A stretch of DNA of 64,000 nt. It comes from Sphingomonas morindae (GTDB lineage Bacteria; Pseudomonadota; Alphaproteobacteria; Sphingomonadales; Sphingomonadaceae). Shown here one piece after another: positions 61,325 to 64,000 of the stretch (position 1 is the stretch's first letter; each line of letters begins with the position of its first letter). The notes beneath the pieces were generated by a model. The model was not told the DNA's origin and made no database searches. It saw nothing but the letters and a program-made list of their open reading frames with translations. The stretch covers positions 186,001 to 250,000 of the forward strand of contig NZ_CP084930.1 of the NCBI RefSeq assembly GCF_023822065.1, in the 5' to 3' direction. The position numbers and the translations under genes were made by a program.

Positions 61325-62791
61325 TCAGCCCTCGATCGTATCCGAAACGAAGCGGTCCAGCAGCGCCACGCCGAAACCGGTCGCACCCTTGTCCCACAGC
61401 GCGCCGGGCTTGGCGGCCCACACCATGCCGGCGATATCGAGATGCGCCCAGCGCACCCCCTCCTCGACATAGCGCTTGATGAACTGCGCGGCGGTGATCG
61501 AGCCGCCATAGCGCGGCCCGACATTCTTCATGTCGGCGATCGGGCTGTCGATCAGCTTGTCATAGGCCTCGCCGAGCGGGAAGCGCCACAGCTTGTCGCC
61601 GCTCTTCTCGCCGGCCGCCGCCAGCGCCTGGGCAAGCCCGTCGTCATTGGCGAAGAGGCCGCCATATTCATGGCCGAGGCTGATGATCATCGCGCCGGTG
61701 AGCGTGGCGAGATCCACCACCGTCTTCACCTTGTGGGTGCGCTGCACCCAGGTGATGGCGTCGCACAGCACCAGCCGGCCCTCGGCATCGGTGTTGATCA
61801 CCTCCACCGTCTGGCCGGACATGCTCTTCACCACGTCGCCGGGGCGCTGGGCGTTGCCATCGGGCATGTTCTCGACCAGGCCGCACACGCCGATGACATG
61901 CGCCTTGGCCTTGCGCCCGGCGAGCGCGAGCATCGCCCCCACCACCGCGCCGGCGCCGCCCATGTCCCACTTCATATCCTCCATGCCGGCGGCGGGCTTG
62001 ATCGAGATGCCGCCGGTATCGAAGGTGACGCCCTTGCCGACAAAGGCGATCGGATCGGCCTCCGCGCCGCGCCACCGCATCACGAGCAGCTGCGCCTCGC
62101 GCCGCGAGCCCTGCGCCACGCCGAGCAGCGCGCCCATGCCGAGCGCGCGCATCTCCGCCTCGCCCAGCACCTCCACCGTCACGCCCGCCGCCTCGAGCGG
62201 ACCGCGCACGCGCTCGACGAAGCTCGCGGGATAGATGATGTTCGCCGGCTCGGTGACCAGCTCGCGGGTGAGCGCGATGCCATCGGCCAGCGCCTTCAGC
62301 CGCGCAAAGGCCGCCTCGGTGCCCTCCGGCGCGCCGACCAGCACGATCTCGGACAGGCTCGGCTTCTGGCGCGGCTTCAGCGTGGTGCGGTGCGCATCCC
62401 AGCGCCAGCCGCGCAGCAGCGCCGCATAGCCGAGCCGGGCGATGCGCTCGGCGCTCGTCTTGTGGCCGGACACGTCGATCGTCAGCGCCGTCTCGCCCGA
62501 GGTGAGCAGCCGCGCCGCGAGCGCGCCGCCGGCCCGCTCATAGGCGGCCTCGTCCTCGGCGCCGCCGAGCCCGACCAGCAGCACGCGCTGCACCGCCTCA
62601 CCCGCCGGCACGTACAGCTCGGCGATGCTGCCCGCCTCGCCCTCGAAGCGCGCCGCCGCCGCCGCGCGCACGGCATAGGCGGCGCCGGCGCCGAGCATGG
62701 CGAGCCGCTCCGCATCCGGCGCCCCGGCGGCGAGCGGCACCGCGATCACGGCGGCATCGGCGGGGCGGTGGGCGGCAAAGCGAACGTTCAT
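61325..62791 (-). CDS. pepA: Leucyl aminopeptidase PepA
   Basis: A hexameric M17 aminopeptidase that removes N-terminal Leu and other residues. The 488-residue protein has the metal-binding NTDAEGRLVLCDA signature, KGVTFDTGGISIKP and the GAMLALAG helix. The start ATG at 62791 was chosen over an in-frame start at 62809 by family start (MNVRFA). Divergent from lptD; the 175-base gap between them should hold both promoters. Confidence 0.94.
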   Translation of the reverse strand: MNVRFAAHRPADAAVIAVPLAAGAPDAERLAMLGAGAAYAVRAAAAARFEGEAGSIAELYVPAGEAVQRVLLVGLGGAEDEAAYERAGGALAARLLTSGETALTIDVSGHKTSAERIARLGYAALLRGWRWDAHRTTLKPRQKPSLSEIVLVGAPEGTEAAFARLKALADGIALTRELVTEPANIIYPASFVERVRGPLEAAGVTVEVLGEAEMRALGMGALLGVAQGSRREAQLLVMRWRGAEADPIAFVGKGVTFDTGGISIKPAAGMEDMKWDMGGAGAVVGAMLALAGRKAKAHVIGVCGLVENMPDGNAQRPGDVVKSMSGQTVEVINTDAEGRLVLCDAITWVQRTHKVKTVVDLATLTGAMIISLGHEYGGLFANDDGLAQALAAAGEKSGDKLWRFPLGEAYDKLIDSPIADMKNVGPRYGGSITAAQFIKRYVEEGVRWAHLDIAGMVWAAKPGALWDKGATGFGVALLDRFVSDTIEG

Positions 62792-62966
62792 GAGAAACCT
62801 TTCAGGCAAATTCGAGCGGAAGCGTTATCCCCCGTTGCGCATATGGCAAGCCGGGCCCGGCAACGCCACCCCCGCGACCGGCCGCGCCGGCACCGATTGC
62901 GGAGCGCGCGCAGCGGTGCAATAGGCGGAAGCATAAGCAAGACCGATCGGGCGAACCGGGGGACCT

Positions 62967-64000
62967 GTGGAATTCAACTGCCCGACCATAGCGGCGTTAC
63001 GCCGTCCCTTGGCGGCGGCGCTCGCGCTGGCCGCGGCGCCGGGCCTTGGCCAGACCGTGGCCGATGGCGCCGCGCCGGCCGCCGCCGATGCCGGGCTTGC
63101 GCGTCCGGTGGCGTCGCCCGCCCTCGCCGTCGCCGGCGAAAACAAGCCGCTGGCGGACAATGAGGTCGCCTTCACCGCCGATCGCATCGATTATGATTAT
63201 CAGGCCAAGATCGTCACCGCCTCGGGCGATGTACGGATGGTGCGCCAGGGCACGCACCTGCGCGCCGACAAGGTGATCTGGAATCGCGGCACGGGCAAGG
63301 CCCACGCCTATGGCAGCGTCGCCGTGCAGAACCCCCAGGGCGACACCTCCTATGCCGACGAGCTTGAGCTCACCGACGATCTGAAGAATGGCATCGCGCA
63401 GAATCTGCTTTTGGTGCTGGAGAATGGCGGCCGCATGGCGGCGCTGAAGGGCCAGCGGCAGAACGGCGTCTACACGCTCGAACATGCCGCCTATTCGCCC
63501 TGCGACGTCACCACCGATCATGGCTGCCCCAAACAGCCCCTGTGGGAGATCACGGCCGATCGCGTCACCTATGATCCGGAGCGGCACCGGCTGTCCTATC
63601 GCGACGCGCGGCTGCGCTTCTTCGGCGTGCCCCTGTTCTGGCTGCCGGCCTTCTCGCATCCCGATGGCAGCGGCCAGGGCGGCAATTCCGGCCTGCTGGT
63701 TCCCGACGCGAGCTATAACAGCCGCAACGGCCTCTCGCTGCAGCTGCCCTATTTCTGGCAGATCGCGCCCAATCGCGATCTGACGGTCACGCCGCATCTC
63801 TTCACCGCCGTGCTGCCGATGATCGAGGCGCAGTATCGCGAGCTGAACAGCCTGGGTGCCTTCCAGATCCATGGCTACGCCACCTCGTCCAGCCAGGCCT
63901 CGAACAATGTCGTCAACAGCACGCGCGAGTTCCGCGGCTATATCGATGCCAATGGCCGCTACCAATTGGGGCCGGACTGGACGATCCGCGCCTCGATCCG
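62967..64000 (+). CDS. lptD: LPS assembly protein LptD, 5' part
   Basis: The outer membrane LPS translocon. The window contains the first 344 codons; the gene continues beyond the end. A GTG start at 62967 with GGGGGA upstream opens a signal peptide (residues 1-30), followed by an OstA/LptA-like jellyroll (ADRIDYDYQAKIVTASGDV) and FFGVPLFWLPAFSHPDG, and then the beta-barrel begins (LPYFWQIAPNRDLTVTPHLF). A pair of Cys (YSPCDVTTDHGC) may form disulfides. Confidence 0.9.
   Translation, partial: MEFNCPTIAALRRPLAAALALAAAPGLGQTVADGAAPAAADAGLARPVASPALAVAGENKPLADNEVAFTADRIDYDYQAKIVTASGDVRMVRQGTHLRADKVIWNRGTGKAHAYGSVAVQNPQGDTSYADELELTDDLKNGIAQNLLLVLENGGRMAALKGQRQNGVYTLEHAAYSPCDVTTDHGCPKQPLWEITADRVTYDPERHRLSYRDARLRFFGVPLFWLPAFSHPDGSGQGGNSGLLVPDASYNSRNGLSLQLPYFWQIAPNRDLTVTPHLFTAVLPMIEAQYRELNSLGAFQIHGYATSSSQASNNVVNSTREFRGYIDANGRYQLGPDWTIRASI

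Overview
The window is a contiguous piece of a very GC-rich, gene-dense chromosome. It reads as a member of the Alphaproteobacteria, most likely Sphingomonadales. The support is a ChpT phosphotransferase, the PspF/PspABC arrangement, a sulfite reductase operon with DUF2849 and DUF934 partners, a short FtsY without an acidic domain, LptD, and frequent GTG and TTG starts. This placement is inferred from gene content; no 16S rRNA gene is present. I see no insertion sequence, prophage, CRISPR array or tRNA gene, and no gene-free stretch longer than about 260 bases.

Region by region. At 30-3802, endonuclease V is followed by a three-gene set for phosphodiester chemistry: a nucleotidyltransferase, a CDP-alcohol phosphotransferase and a CDP-glycerol glycerophosphotransferase-like enzyme. 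At 3995-5804 is glnB-glnA. At 5927-13952 are a dipeptide epimerase, a secreted repeat-like protein, an intracellular PHA depolymerase, an ABCB-type exporter and a DPP IV-like peptidase. At 14065-18137 the translation and secretion operon ffh-rpsP-rimM-trmD-rplS carries two small extra genes. At 18390-24538 are an EAL/GGDEF protein, dapF-mtaB-ftsY-ispZ and sodB.

At 24658-28441 is a phage-shock locus: pspF faces pspABC across a sigma-54 promoter, and pspC is followed by four unusual small membrane proteins that share a C-terminal motif with PspB and PspC. Then come sufE, a small secreted SecD-head-like protein, a ferredoxin-like protein, a J-domain protein, a DUF1275 protein, RNase P RNA and an amidase.

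At 32095-38014 is a compact chemotaxis-like pathway, chpT-cheA-cheW-cheY-cheB-cheR, with no receptor or flagellar gene nearby. At 38082-43442 are a JAMM protease, rluD, rpoH, ndk, ybaK, a sugar transporter and an SH3 protein. At 43651-47007 a single 1118-residue protein combines a GH18-like, a CE4 deacetylase and a GT2 domain, which suggests a self-contained beta-linked polysaccharide machine. At 47018-53130 are a two-component system with a PDZ partner, a large nitronate monooxygenase-like flavoprotein, a GT4 glycosyltransferase and an alpha/beta hydrolase. At 53224-58671 are astD and the assimilatory sulfate operon cobA-DUF2849-cysI-DUF934-cysH. The window ends with a ROK kinase, an MFS exporter, holC, pepA and the 5' part of lptD.

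How the genes work together: envelope maintenance (psp, lptD, GH18/CE4/GT2, amidase, the phosphodiester set) and membrane protein biogenesis (ffh, ftsY) are strongly represented, alongside nitrogen and sulfur assimilation. Domain calls are from motif recognition only; no database search was run.
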